Program-made: the position numbers and the translations under genes
Part shown: in pieces, positions 35,240 through 44,493 of the stretch
How the letters are laid out: every line of letters begins with the position of its first letter
How positions within the stretch are numbered: position 1 is the first letter of the stretch
The notes under the pieces: model-generated
The model's database searches: none
What the model was told of the DNA's origin: nothing
What the model saw: only the letters and a program-made list of their open reading frames with translations
Source: Paenibacillus sp. SZ31
GTDB taxonomy: Bacteria; Bacillota; Bacilli; Paenibacillales; Paenibacillaceae
DNA length: 55,550 bases
Assembly (NCBI RefSeq): GCF_012912005.1
Contig: NZ_JABBEA010000025.1
Span: 1 to 55,550 of the forward strand
Direction: 5' to 3'

Positions 35240-36044
35240 GAAGCACGAACCACATGAAGAACATATAGACGAGAGTTGGTTGCTTCCCTATTCTGACTTG
35301 ATGACCTTGTTGCTCGCTTTGTTTATTGTATTGTTCGGCATGAGTTCAATCGATGCAGCTAAGTTCGAGCAGATGGCTTCCGCACTAAACAGTGCATTAA
35401 ATGGAGGTTCCGGAATTCTGGACCATTCGTCCATGAATCCGGATACGCCAGGTGCTGATTTGGGTAAGAACAAACAAGAACCTACAGAAATCACCAAGAA
35501 AACACCAGCTCAGATTACAGATGCACAGATGGCTAAGAAAGAACAAGAAGACCTGGAGAAACTCAAAGAGCGACTCGACAAATATATCTCGAAGAACGGG
35601 CTTTCGGACCAGCTGAACACCAAGCTGAATCAGTCTGAATTGAAGATCACCATCAGTGATAATGCCCTGTTCTCCTCAGGACGAGCAGATGTAAAGACTG
35701 AATCTCGCTCCCTAGCCAAAGCGATATCAAGTATGCTGCAGGAGTTCCCTGAATACGAAGTGGTTGTATCCGGTCATACCGATAATATTCCCATTTCGAA
35801 CAACCAATATAAGGATAACTGGGATCTAAGCGCAGATCGCGCGCTCAACTTCCTGAAAATCCTGTTGCTGAACACGCAACTGGACCCTTCCAAATTCACA
35901 CCAAGTGGTTATGGAGAGTATCATCCCATCGCCAGCAACGACACCAATGCTGGACGAGCACAGAATCGCCGTGTAGAGGTATCCATCATTCGGAAGTATC
36001 AAAGTAACAATACGAATGTAAAAGCCGTTGGCGAAGGAAACTAG
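35226..36044 (+). CDS. motB: Flagellar motor stator protein MotB
   Basis: A 272-residue stator partner. One membrane helix (about 20-38) carries the ion-binding Asp D24 (PYSDLMTLL). A charged linker leads to the OmpA-like peptidoglycan-binding domain (about 130-260) with GHTDNIP, LSADRA and GRAQNRRVE. The start is GTG at 35226, after AGAAGGGGG and inside motA. Whether protons or sodium drive it cannot be told from this. Confidence 0.92.
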   Translation: MKKAKKHEPHEEHIDESWLLPYSDLMTLLLALFIVLFGMSSIDAAKFEQMASALNSALNGGSGILDHSSMNPDTPGADLGKNKQEPTEITKKTPAQITDAQMAKKEQEDLEKLKERLDKYISKNGLSDQLNTKLNQSELKITISDNALFSSGRADVKTESRSLAKAISSMLQEFPEYEVVVSGHTDNIPISNNQYKDNWDLSADRALNFLKILLLNTQLDPSKFTPSGYGEYHPIASNDTNAGRAQNRRVEVSIIRKYQSNNTNVKAVGEGN

Positions 36045-36065
36045 AAGCCTGCAGCGATTCATTAA

Positions 36066-36112
36066 CCAAAAGACCGTTCTCCAGATACAAGGAGAACGGT
36101 CTTTTGGGTTTA
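36066..36112. terminator. Bidirectional terminator motB / rluF
   Basis: CAAAAGACCGTTCTCC/GGAGAACGGTCTTTTG, 16-base perfect arms. Confidence 0.9.
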
Positions 36113-36184
36113 TATATGGCTGGCGCTTGGTTTATCCTATATATTTTCACATTATTTCGGATGAATTAGTCAAAGTCGAATCGA

Positions 36185-36886
36185 CTATTCCAGTGAATAG
36201 TCGAGCAGACCGCCCAGTTCCGCTTTTTCGGCGGCGGTAAGCTCTCTCCATGCACCTGTTGCCATTTCTCCAAGATGGATATTCATGATTCGAACCCGCT
36301 TCAGCTTACGAACCTCATAGCCAAAAGCACTACACATCCGCCGAATCTGGCGGTTCTTTCCTTCGGTCAGGATAATTCGGAATACACGATCCGTCATCCG
36401 GGTCACTGTACATGGCAGTGTCATTTCGCCCAGAATCTTGACTCCTGTACTCATGCCTCTAAGGAAACTCGGGGTTACGGATCGATCAACAGTGACGATA
36501 TACTCTTTCTCATGGCGTCCTTCTGCTCTGAGAATCCGGTTAACGATATCACCATCATTGGTCATCAGGATCAAACCTTCAGAGTCCTTATCCAGACGTC
36601 CAATAGGAAAGATACGTTCATCGTGCCCGACAAAATCAACGATATTGCCCTGAATATGCTGCTCGGTTGTGCTTGTGATCCCGATCGGTTTATTCAGCGC
36701 GATATATACGTGTTTTCTCTTTTCCTTGATCGGCTTGCCATTGATTCGTACATCGTCGCCTTCTTCTGCCTGACTGCCTAGCTCAGCCTTAATTCCATTA
36801 ATCGTGACCTGACCGCTATCCACCAACTTGTCGGCTTCACGCCGGGAGCAGTAACCTGTTTCACTAATAAATTTATTAATACGCAA
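36185..36886 (-). CDS. rluF: Large-subunit rRNA pseudouridine synthase, RluF/RsuA family
   Basis: A 233-residue enzyme with an N-terminal S4 RNA-binding domain (1-50) and catalytic D99 in GRLDKDSEGLIL. The end EGKNRQIRRM is typical of the RsuA/RluB/RluE/RluF group. The closest in size and motifs is RluF (YjbC), but the target uridine cannot be fixed from sequence. It starts 19 bases before the kinase stop on the same strand and follows the kinase. Confidence 0.85.
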   Translation of the reverse strand: MRINKFISETGYCSRREADKLVDSGQVTINGIKAELGSQAEEGDDVRINGKPIKEKRKHVYIALNKPIGITSTTEQHIQGNIVDFVGHDERIFPIGRLDKDSEGLILMTNDGDIVNRILRAEGRHEKEYIVTVDRSVTPSFLRGMSTGVKILGEMTLPCTVTRMTDRVFRIILTEGKNRQIRRMCSAFGYEVRKLKRVRIMNIHLGEMATGAWRELTAAEKAELGGLLDYSLE

Positions 36887-36904
36887 AAGGTAATCTCACC
36901 TCAT

Positions 36905-39241
36905 CTATTTCTCTTCATCTGTAAGTGGTTCATCCGTTACCTGATCTGCCTCAATAACTTCCGGTTGTTGCTCGGATGCAGGCAGTTCAATAATAACCGT
37001 TGTTCCCTTGTTCATGACGCTTTTAATATCCATCATGCCCTTATGTGATTGAATAATGCGCTGACTGACCATCAGGCCAAGCCCTGTTCCAGACTCTTTG
37101 TTCGTAAAGAAAGGCTCCCCGAGTTTGGGCATCATCTCTTCCGGGATACCGATCCCTTCATCCTTGATCTCAATTCTGACCAGGTTCAGCTGTTCGTCGT
37201 GCTTGAGCTTGATATGGATGCTACCTCCATTGGGCATGGCTTCCATACCATTTTTCAGCAAATTGATGAATACCTGCTTCAACTGGTTCTCTTCACAGTG
37301 TACCATAGCCGAATCGGATGAGGCACGCAGTACAAATTCTACACCATGCAAATGCGCCTGACTATCCAGTAACGAGATGACATCGCCGAGAATAAAACGA
37401 ATATCCCGATTCTGAAAATGAACCGCCTGCGGTTTGGCGAGAATCAGAAATTCACCGACAATAAGGTTGATACGATCCAGCTCCGATAACATCAGATCCA
37501 GATGACGATGATTCAGCTTGTTGCTCTCTTGCTGTAACTGCAAGAACCCGCGCAGCGTGGTCAGCGGATTACGGATTTCATGTGCCACACCTGCTGCAAG
37601 CTGCCCCACGGTTGTAAGCTTCTCAGAGCGTCTGAGTAGCTCTTCCATCCGATTACGACTTGTAATATCCCTGGAGACACTAATGAGCGCGGTAATCTCT
37701 CCAGCCTCGTCTCGTACAGGAGCCGTACTGACACTGACCTCTACCCGAGTCCCGTCTTTCTTCATCCAGGTGGTTTCAGACGTAATAGACATACCCTCAA
37801 CGAGTTGGGCATGCTGGCGTTTCATTTCTTCTTCTGCCTCTGGCGGGATGATCTTCAGATTACGACCTTCCACCTCACGACTTCGAAAGCCATATAATTG
37901 TTCAAATGCCCGGTTAACCCGCAGCACTTTCCCTTCAAGATCCGTAATATGAATGGCATCCGCTGTCTGGTTGATAATGGACTCCAGATGCTCTTTCACC
38001 GCTCGATTCTCTTCATACATCTGTTTTAGACGGCTCGTATAATGGCCCAGATTGCGAATCATGGCATTAATCCGATTGGCCAGTTGGCCAAGTTCATCCT
38101 TCCTCCGGACTTTCAGACGGAAGTCAAAGTGTCCATCGGCTACATCATTCACTTTGCCCAGTATGGATTGGATCGGGCGCGTAATATACCCTGCGAGCAA
38201 ATAGCTACCAAAGATCACGATCTCCAGCAAAACCAAAGATATGGAGGCATGGCTCACCAGTTGCTCAGATACCATGGAGGATATTTGCTTATAGTCCATG
38301 ACAATACTGATGACATAGGAAGACTGATTGGGTGTGAAAATGGGAATAAAACTCTTCAGCACCTTCTGTTCGTGTGTTTCGCTGACAAAAGATACATTCT
38401 GCCCTGTTCGAATGGCGCGCACCACAGCACGGTGGTCCTCTTCCGTAGAACCATATTGGTATGTGCCGAAACGAATCGGTCTGTTATTCAACTTGCTAAA
38501 GTTCGAATCTCTTCCGTCATCACCCATGTTCGGGCTGCCGAAAGTTAACGGATTGATGCCTGTAATCTCCAGAATGGAGGGATTGACCTCACGAATTTTA
38601 TTCAAAATCTCATCCGGACTAGAGATTTTCACATAGTCATCAACTTCCGTATTATTATAGAAGGGATTGATTATGTAGTTTCTCTTTCCATCATGGTAAT
38701 AACCCCAGATATCAATGTCCGAAGGACTGGACGTCGAATACTCGAATCCATCTGACCAGAAATGTTCCAACTTCTGCCCTTGGGGAATCGTCACCTGTTG
38801 TTTTTCAAACAACTGCTTAAATGCCTGATACCAATAGGTCATGGATTTGGTGGACAGCCCGAGCTCTCTCGGATCTGAGGAGCGGCTAACCACAATATCA
38901 TCATCCGTCTGCTCCATTAACGAAATATGCGAAACGCCGACCTTTTGGCTCAAGCGTACAAGTTCTTCATTTGTGATATTATTAATATCTGGGTCTAATT
39001 CTTCCGCCGCCATGACGGCAGCAAGCCACAGATTATTTCCAATCTGTCTTTTTACATAATCCGAACTGTATTGATTCTGTTCGACAGCAATTGCAATCTG
39101 CTTCGCAGTGAGCACCATCTTGGTTTCACTGTCCTGCCTCAGATTCTCTTCTGTAGTATAATAACTCAGTGCGATATTCAACACTAAAATAACGAGCACT
39201 GAGCACGACATAATCATGGATAATTTCGTTTTAATAGACAA
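36905..39241 (-). CDS. PAS-containing sensor histidine kinase
   Basis: A 778-residue membrane kinase. Order (from TTG at 39241): a first membrane helix (about 7-28), a long extracellular sensor region (about 30-325), a second membrane helix (about 334-354), HAMP (about 355-405), one PAS domain (about 418-530), HisKA with phospho-acceptor H554 (AHEIRNPLTTLRGF) and an HATPase domain (N-box NLLKNGMEAM, G-boxes). The stretch AHEIRNPLTTLRGF is shared with KinA-E and other kinases that feed Spo0F, and there is no adjacent response regulator, so it may be a sporulation kinase. The start TTG follows GAGAGGTG; the frame extends to a TTG at 39289 without a good site. Confidence 0.88.
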   Translation of the reverse strand: MSIKTKLSMIMSCSVLVILVLNIALSYYTTEENLRQDSETKMVLTAKQIAIAVEQNQYSSDYVKRQIGNNLWLAAVMAAEELDPDINNITNEELVRLSQKVGVSHISLMEQTDDDIVVSRSSDPRELGLSTKSMTYWYQAFKQLFEKQQVTIPQGQKLEHFWSDGFEYSTSSPSDIDIWGYYHDGKRNYIINPFYNNTEVDDYVKISSPDEILNKIREVNPSILEITGINPLTFGSPNMGDDGRDSNFSKLNNRPIRFGTYQYGSTEEDHRAVVRAIRTGQNVSFVSETHEQKVLKSFIPIFTPNQSSYVISIVMDYKQISSMVSEQLVSHASISLVLLEIVIFGSYLLAGYITRPIQSILGKVNDVADGHFDFRLKVRRKDELGQLANRINAMIRNLGHYTSRLKQMYEENRAVKEHLESIINQTADAIHITDLEGKVLRVNRAFEQLYGFRSREVEGRNLKIIPPEAEEEMKRQHAQLVEGMSITSETTWMKKDGTRVEVSVSTAPVRDEAGEITALISVSRDITSRNRMEELLRRSEKLTTVGQLAAGVAHEIRNPLTTLRGFLQLQQESNKLNHRHLDLMLSELDRINLIVGEFLILAKPQAVHFQNRDIRFILGDVISLLDSQAHLHGVEFVLRASSDSAMVHCEENQLKQVFINLLKNGMEAMPNGGSIHIKLKHDEQLNLVRIEIKDEGIGIPEEMMPKLGEPFFTNKESGTGLGLMVSQRIIQSHKGMMDIKSVMNKGTTVIIELPASEQQPEVIEADQVTDEPLTDEEK

Positions 39242-39429
39242 GTTTTTTTGTTCACCTCTCGGCTTGTACCCTCTGGCGATATATGGCAAAACCTATATCC
39301 ATCATAACGCTTGTATGACTTTTTGAAAAGGATAATTGACCTGTGTCCAAAAGTTACCGATTGGCTAAAAAGCTCGAAATTCGTTGTTTCTTGCCATTTT
39401 AAACTCTACAATGAAATTAATCACTATAT

Positions 39430-39511
39430 TTATCCACAAATCCACAGGCTTGTGGATAGTTTGTTTATAACTCTGTGAGCAACTACACGGTTATCCACAA
39501 TTCTATACACA
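39430..39511. promoter_or_regulatory. Cluster of four DnaA boxes
   Basis: TTATCCACA is found perfectly at 39430-39438 and 39491-39499, as TGTGGATAG (one mismatch, reverse) at 39451-39459, and CTATACACA (one mismatch to TTWTNCACA) at 39503-39511. All lie in 82 bases between the sensor kinase and tadA. Confidence 0.75.
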
Positions 39512-39573
39512 ACATGTTAACAACCCGAATACTTGTTCGCTGAATAAACGATTTTGGAAGGAGTTATATAGTA

Positions 39574-40074
39574 ATGACTGACCATTTTCTCCAGACCGAT
39601 CTTGCGCATTTATCTGAGGAAGCTCAGCATGAGCACTGGATGCGGGAGGCCATTGCCGAGGCCTACAAAGCTGAGGCTCTTGGGGAAGTTCCGATTGGAG
39701 CTGTAATCGTACAAAACAACCAAATCATTGGTCGAGGATACAATCTGCGTGAAACTACGCTGGATTCCACCGCCCATGCAGAAATGGTGGCTATCCGTCA
39801 GGCCAGCGAGACCATTGGAGCTTGGCGTTTATTGGATTGTTCTCTGTACGTCACACTGGAACCTTGTCCGATGTGTGCAGGTGCAATTGTACAATCCAGA
39901 GTTCCCCGCGTCATCTATGGTACGGCTGATCCCAAGGCAGGCTGTGCAGGTACACTGATGAATCTGCTGCAAGAGCCTCGTTTTAACCATCGTACCGAGG
40001 TTATTGCAGATATTCTTCAGCCTGAATGCTCCACGATGCTAACTCAATTTTTCAGACGGTTGCGCAAAAAATAA
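39574..40074 (+). CDS. tadA: tRNA-specific adenosine deaminase
   Basis: A 166-residue zinc deaminase that makes inosine at the wobble base of tRNA-Arg(ACG). Zinc and catalytic residues H68-A-E70 and P97-C98-P-M-C101 are present. GGAAGGAG precedes the ATG. In B. subtilis tadA (yaaJ) is directly upstream of scr-dnaX; here 35 kb separates them. Confidence 0.95.
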   Translation: MTDHFLQTDLAHLSEEAQHEHWMREAIAEAYKAEALGEVPIGAVIVQNNQIIGRGYNLRETTLDSTAHAEMVAIRQASETIGAWRLLDCSLYVTLEPCPMCAGAIVQSRVPRVIYGTADPKAGCAGTLMNLLQEPRFNHRTEVIADILQPECSTMLTQFFRRLRKK

Positions 40075-40123
40075 CCGTAATCATCGAATATCAACATTTC
40101 AAATGGAAAGGAAGTCTGCTGCA

Positions 40124-40693
40124 ATGGCACTAACACTCTATGATACAGCCAATGGCATAAGCCTTCGGTTGCTCACATCTCAGGATACACAATCCTATCT
40201 GGACCTGATTCAGGTTACACGTGTCCCCTATCAAGCTGTAGAACCCGTGCGAGAGAATGATTTTTATACACTGGATGCTCAGACTCGGCGGATTGAGGAT
40301 CGGGTCAAGGCAGCAGAAGATGGTACAGGATATCAATTTGGAATCTATACTATTAAAGACAGCCTGCTGATTGGACAAGTAAGTATCAACAATGTCGTAT
40401 TGGGCGTTGCCAATTATGCGGATATGGGTTACTTTATCCATCCGGATTATCAGGGCGGTGGACGAATGACAGCAGCGGTTAAACTAGCTGTAGCTTATGG
40501 CTTCCGTGCACTGAAGTTAAATCGGATTCAGGCTGCGGTATTGCCCTCCAACAAGGGTTCGCAGAGAGTACTCGAAAAGAACGGATTTCAGGTTGAAGGT
40601 ACTGCTCGCAAATATCTCAAGATTAACGGTGAATATCAGGATCATCAGATCTATGCTGTACTTGCTGAAGACTTGGACGAACTTGCAAACTAA
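40124..40693 (+). CDS. GNAT acetyltransferase, RimJ/RimL type
   Basis: A 189-residue acetyltransferase of the RimJ/L group: MGYFIHPDYQGGGRMTAAVKLAVAYGF for acetyl-CoA binding, then LNRIQAAVLPSNKGSQRVLEKNGF and the C-terminal GEYQDHQIYAVLAED. May modify ribosomal protein N-termini or small molecules. Start at 40124 after AAAGGAAG. Follows tadA by 49 bases, probably one operon. Confidence 0.85.
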   Translation: MALTLYDTANGISLRLLTSQDTQSYLDLIQVTRVPYQAVEPVRENDFYTLDAQTRRIEDRVKAAEDGTGYQFGIYTIKDSLLIGQVSINNVVLGVANYADMGYFIHPDYQGGGRMTAAVKLAVAYGFRALKLNRIQAAVLPSNKGSQRVLEKNGFQVEGTARKYLKINGEYQDHQIYAVLAEDLDELAN

Positions 40694-40758
40694 TTAAGAA
40701 AAAACTAATCCTCACAACCGTCTGTATTTCCAATTCAGCAATATACAAAATCAATATA

Positions 40759-40805
40759 CAAAACCGCACTACCCTAGCTATGTAGGAAGAGTGCGGTTTT
40801 ATTTG
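40759..40805. terminator. Bidirectional terminator
   Basis: AAAACCGCACT/AGTGCGGTTTT with an inner loop; serves the GNAT gene and the binding protein. Confidence 0.85.
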
Positions 40806-40817
40806 TATAGCACTTTT

Positions 40818-41855
40818 TTATTGGGCTTTCAAACTATTCGTTATTTGCTCTACACCGTAAGACTTACTAACCGGCCCAAAACCAAAGGCGACCTGTCCAT
40901 TTATCTTATAAACATGCCCATTCTTCACTGCCTTGAGTCCTTTCCAGACAGCGCTTTTCTCCCATTCATCCGTTACAGCAGACAGAGATGGATCTTCCAT
41001 ATTGAAGTACCCCAAAAATAGATAATCCGGGTCAAGCTTCGCAATCCCTTCCAATGTAAGCTCTCCAGCCTCTGTGGACGGAGGCGTTAGTCCCAGACCT
41101 TCATAATATTCCGAGATATAGTCGGCACCCTGAAGATAGGCCTGTTTCTCACGAACCTGCATGAATGCAACCGTTCCTTCGATGGATTGAAGCCCGCTTT
41201 TACCATCTGCAAGTTTTTGATCAAAATCATTAATATACTGCACAGCCGTTTCTTCCTGTCCCAAAATCTGCCCCAGATCTGTAATGACTTTACGCCATTC
41301 TTTGAATACATCCTGCTTGGTCTCATCTAGTACAACAGTTGGTGCGATCTGATCGAGTTGCTCCAAAATGTCCTTGTTCGTCTCATTGCCGGCAATAATC
41401 AAATCCGGTTCATAAGCGAGTAATGCTTCCAGATTCACTTGTGTATTCTCACCGACGATATCAATCGTGTTTTTGTTTTCAACATAAGGTTTGTACAAGT
41501 CACTTTTCAATAACGATTGATCTTCTGTAAAAGGAAGCGTGATGGCCACGGAATCCAGATCAAATACGAGTAGATCATCACTCAATCCCCAATGAGCCAA
41601 AGCTATCTTTTTGGGTTGTTGTTTGATTTCCATGTCTCCCCGAGCAGTCTGTACCGTACGTGGATAGTTGTCAGATGATCCATCTGCAGATTCAGATGAT
41701 GAGCCGGAACTCTCCCCTGTACTGGTAGCACTTTGCTCCGTCTGACTTGTCGTTTGCTCCGATTTTTTTTCACCCGACGCGCAGGCAGCCAATAGTAAAA
41801 CCAAACTCAATACTGTAATAAGCATGACCCAACCCTTATATCTTGTTCTATGCAT
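40818..41855 (-). CDS. Iron-siderophore ABC transporter binding lipoprotein
   Basis: A 345-residue FhuD/FeuA-type lipoprotein. Signal peptide with lipobox LLAAC, a Ser/Thr/Glu-rich linker to about 60, then the two-lobed helical-backbone fold (PKKIALAHWGLSDDLL ... YLFLGYFNMED ... VYKINGQVAFG). Start at 41855 after GGAGGAG. A Fur box lies 36 bases upstream. No permease or ATPase is adjacent, so it must share a transporter encoded elsewhere. The AraC regulator upstream resembles Btr, which activates feuABC in Bacillus. Confidence 0.88.
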   Translation of the reverse strand: MHRTRYKGWVMLITVLSLVLLLAACASGEKKSEQTTSQTEQSATSTGESSGSSSESADGSSDNYPRTVQTARGDMEIKQQPKKIALAHWGLSDDLLVFDLDSVAITLPFTEDQSLLKSDLYKPYVENKNTIDIVGENTQVNLEALLAYEPDLIIAGNETNKDILEQLDQIAPTVVLDETKQDVFKEWRKVITDLGQILGQEETAVQYINDFDQKLADGKSGLQSIEGTVAFMQVREKQAYLQGADYISEYYEGLGLTPPSTEAGELTLEGIAKLDPDYLFLGYFNMEDPSLSAVTDEWEKSAVWKGLKAVKNGHVYKINGQVAFGFGPVSKSYGVEQITNSLKAQ

Positions 41856-41890
41856 CTCCAGTGCTCCTCCAATTACTTCAGCGAATTTAT

Positions 41891-41909
41891 GATAACAATT
41901 ATCATTATC
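41891..41909 (-). promoter_or_regulatory. Fur box
   Basis: Minus strand GATAATGATAATTGTTATC matches the 19-base Fur consensus GATAATGATAATCATTATC at 17 positions, between the AraC gene and the binding protein. Confidence 0.8.
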
Positions 41910-41953
41910 AATTATATCAGTGATATCCGCCTGTACAATGGACACTGTCCGAT

Positions 41954-42826
41954 TCAGGATGGATTCTTTCCATGTCCCATAATCTTTCTTACTTCAGACG
42001 GGGCACAGCCCTTATTCAATTTATACACCCGACTGAAGTAGTAGGGATCCGCATAACCTACCTTTGCAGATACCTCTTTCACGGTGTAACTTCCGATCTC
42101 CAGCAGCTCCTGTGCACGATTCAGACGATACTGCATCAGATAACGCATCGGACCCATCCCCGTGTATTTTTGAAACATATGTGAAAAGTATTTCGGTTTC
42201 ATATCAAATTGAGCAGCAACACCTTCAAGCGTCAGTGGTTCGGCATACTGACGTTGAATGAATTCCTGAGCTGAATCTACCCATGTACCACTTAATGTAT
42301 TCCTTGAGCTTCTCGCTCCACGTAACACCGAGATTAGCAGTTGATAAAATAGGGTCTGTTTCTCCAGTTGGTTCATATACCCCGGATTGAGAGCAACGTT
42401 AAGGAGAGCCAGCATCAATTCCCCTTGAAATCCAGACTCTGAATCATTCAAGCTCATCTGCAGCTCATAGACTTGATCCGTATGAGACGAGTGAAGCCCC
42501 TTCTCCTTTTGTATTGCTGGCAAGTAATGAACTAATACATACTCAAAGTCCCTGTCTCCGACATGGATCTCCAGGTGCATATTTTTACCCCCGATAAAGG
42601 CCTTGCCTGGTTGCATATGATAAAGATATTTCTTACCATCCGTATTCGTAAAATGAAACGCTGCTTGTCCTTGTAACACCAGCAGCAAAGCACTTTTTTC
42701 TGTTCGTTTCTCCCGGTGCCCATCGTAAATCATGTTTGCACGCAATACAGTGCGATAAATACCACATACATGAACAGGATGCTCAATGAATTCATAAGCA
42801 AGCTGTTCTTCATCCGGTGTTATCAT
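41954..42826 (-). CDS. AraC-family regulator, Btr-like
   Basis: A 290-residue regulator with an N-terminal cupin-like sensing domain and C-terminal double helix-turn-helix (about 190-290: LTLEGVAAQFDMKPKYFSHMFQKYTG, then VKEVSAKVGYADPYYFSRVYKLNKG). Probably senses a ferri-siderophore and activates the downstream binding protein. Start at 42826 follows GGGGGAG; an in-frame ATG at 42853 also has GGAGG but 15 bases away. Confidence 0.85.
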   Translation of the reverse strand: MITPDEEQLAYEFIEHPVHVCGIYRTVLRANMIYDGHREKRTEKSALLLVLQGQAAFHFTNTDGKKYLYHMQPGKAFIGGKNMHLEIHVGDRDFEYVLVHYLPAIQKEKGLHSSHTDQVYELQMSLNDSESGFQGELMLALLNVALNPGYMNQLEKQTLFYQLLISVLRGARSSRNTLSGTWVDSAQEFIQRQYAEPLTLEGVAAQFDMKPKYFSHMFQKYTGMGPMRYLMQYRLNRAQELLEIGSYTVKEVSAKVGYADPYYFSRVYKLNKGCAPSEVRKIMGHGKNPS

Positions 42827-42904
42827 TGAGTACTCCCCCTGATCCCCTGTCATTTATAAATAGTTTATCCTCCGTCCGATTCATTGTATAGACTCTATTT
42901 TCAT

Positions 42905-42972
42905 ACAAAAAAAACCGCCTGTATCCAAGCGGAAGGAGATCATCCTTCACTTGAATAACAAACGGTTTATCT
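42905..42972 (-). terminator. Terminator of lipoprotein gene
   Basis: Long interrupted stem AAACCG...CGGTTTTTTTT on the minus strand with inner CAAG/CTTG and GAAGG/CCTTC pairs. Confidence 0.8.
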
Positions 42973-42991
42973 TTGGACTAACTCGACGAGA

Positions 42992-44086
42992 TTAGTATCC
43001 GTACGAAGCGTTCATCAATTCTTCGAACTCTTGCATGGTAATTACGTCATCGCCCGTAGGGATGTTGATTTTGAATGCTGCTTTTTCATTAATCTTGGTA
43101 TACGTATTAGAACCGGTAAATGCCAGTTTCACTTCGTCTTTCGTATCTTCTGGCTTGATCAGCACATCAGCGACCATTTTTTGATATACCGGGAAGTCGT
43201 TTTTATCCAATGCGAAATCGATGTTGAATTGGTTAATTGTCAGAACATCTTTCAATTTGTCCAAGTCTTTAGCCATTTCAGCCTGATCTGCCTCAGTGAT
43301 TTTCAAATCTTCTTTAGCTTTATCGATATCAGCCTGATCCATTTGCAGCAATTCACGATATTCCTCTTTGGACAGAATATCCAATACTTTAGGCATAGCT
43401 TTTGTTACCAGTACAGTAACTGCTTCTTTAACATTGTCATTATTCACCGAGAATTGTACAACCTGCTTCGCATCTACACCTTCAGGAAGTTGTGCATCTT
43501 TGGTGTCTAGGTTTTTGAAGAATTTAGCTTGATCGTATTCGCTCAGCACTGCGTCCATTACTTCGTTGCTCAGCTTTTGCGTTTTGGCTGCGTCCATAGC
43601 ATCAGGGTTCCATTCAGTACCTTCTTGCTCAGCCAGTTCTTTCAGGTCAAGTTCCAAGAACTTGTTAACAATGTTCTCCGGAATCGGGAAGAACGGAATA
43701 TTCGGCACTTTCACATAGAGTTTCTCAGCCGTCATCACCATTGGAATGTTAAAGGTCATACCCATGTCGCCTTTAAGTTCGATGCCAAGAGTCATCTCTG
43801 TCTGCATTGGCTCACTTTGGTATACACCTGTTACATTCAACTGAGCGTCCTTCAGCATGCTCATAAATTGAGCCATGGTCGGATCAGTTTGTGAAGCATC
43901 TCCAGGTTTATAGCTCAATTCATTAATAGTGAAGTTGGAACTCATTTCATACGAAGTCAGTTTGGAAGCATTGGCCGCAGCCGTCTTCAATGCCTCTTTT
44001 GGTTCCTGCTTGCTGCTACATGCTGTCAAGGCCATAGATACGGTCAACAGCAACGTAAGAAGAAGCGCCCCCATACGTTTAGTCAT
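42992..44086 (-). CDS. Lipoprotein, unknown function
   Basis: A 364-residue lipoprotein with lipobox LTAC and a mature part rich in charged helices and strands. Several DAA/TAEK repeats suggest a LppX/LolA-like or DUF-type cup fold, but no family is certain. Start at 44086 after GAGGAG; the longer frame starts upstream of the site. No partner adjacent. Confidence 0.75.
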   Translation of the reverse strand: MTKRMGALLLTLLLTVSMALTACSSKQEPKEALKTAAANASKLTSYEMSSNFTINELSYKPGDASQTDPTMAQFMSMLKDAQLNVTGVYQSEPMQTEMTLGIELKGDMGMTFNIPMVMTAEKLYVKVPNIPFFPIPENIVNKFLELDLKELAEQEGTEWNPDAMDAAKTQKLSNEVMDAVLSEYDQAKFFKNLDTKDAQLPEGVDAKQVVQFSVNNDNVKEAVTVLVTKAMPKVLDILSKEEYRELLQMDQADIDKAKEDLKITEADQAEMAKDLDKLKDVLTINQFNIDFALDKNDFPVYQKMVADVLIKPEDTKDEVKLAFTGSNTYTKINEKAAFKINIPTGDDVITMQEFEELMNASYGY

Positions 44087-44261
44087 TTGTTTCTCTCCTC
44101 TCGTGATAACCCCAAAAAAATAATTCAATCTTAATGATATACCATATCACCAGATACCGAAACCTAATTTGGGAAAAATGTGATCTTTCCTCTTTAAAAT
44201 GGCTACAAAGACCTATGTGAGGTTTGGGAATAAGCATGTGCCTGTCTTTATATATGTATGA

Positions 44262-44306
44262 ATACGCAAAAGCCCCCTGTTAGGTAACAAGGGACTTTTG
44301 CGTGAA
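44262..44306 (-). terminator. sspP terminator
   Basis: Minus strand ACGCAAAAGTCCCTTGTTA/AACAGGGGGCTTTTGCGT. Confidence 0.85.
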
Positions 44307-44319
44307 TCTGCTTCTTCTA

Positions 44320-44472
44320 TTAACCTTGGGGATTCAGATGATCCACATGATTTTGATTTTTCACTTTTTTTGAACCTGATAATGGTTCCTGCATGGAGGA
44401 GCGTTTGGATGAATGACGATGCTGTTCGGATGCTTGCGCTTCCGGTACGGGAATTGTTTTTGGTTTGCTCAT
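44320..44472 (-). CDS. sspP: Small acid-soluble spore protein P-like (SspP)
   Basis: A 50-residue protein whose C-terminal half QEPLSGSKKVKNQNHV matches the conserved EPLSGSKKVKNRNH motif of SspP, a minor spore core protein. The ATG at 44472 follows GAGGGGG by eight bases. Its own terminator follows. It is the third gene of a small minus-strand cluster (113-residue protein, 58-residue protein, sspP). The N-terminal part (about 1-25) is not conserved in the members I recall. Confidence 0.8.
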   Translation of the reverse strand: MSKPKTIPVPEAQASEQHRHSSKRSSMQEPLSGSKKVKNQNHVDHLNPQG

Positions 44473-44493
44473 AGTGTTGCCCCCTCATCATTG

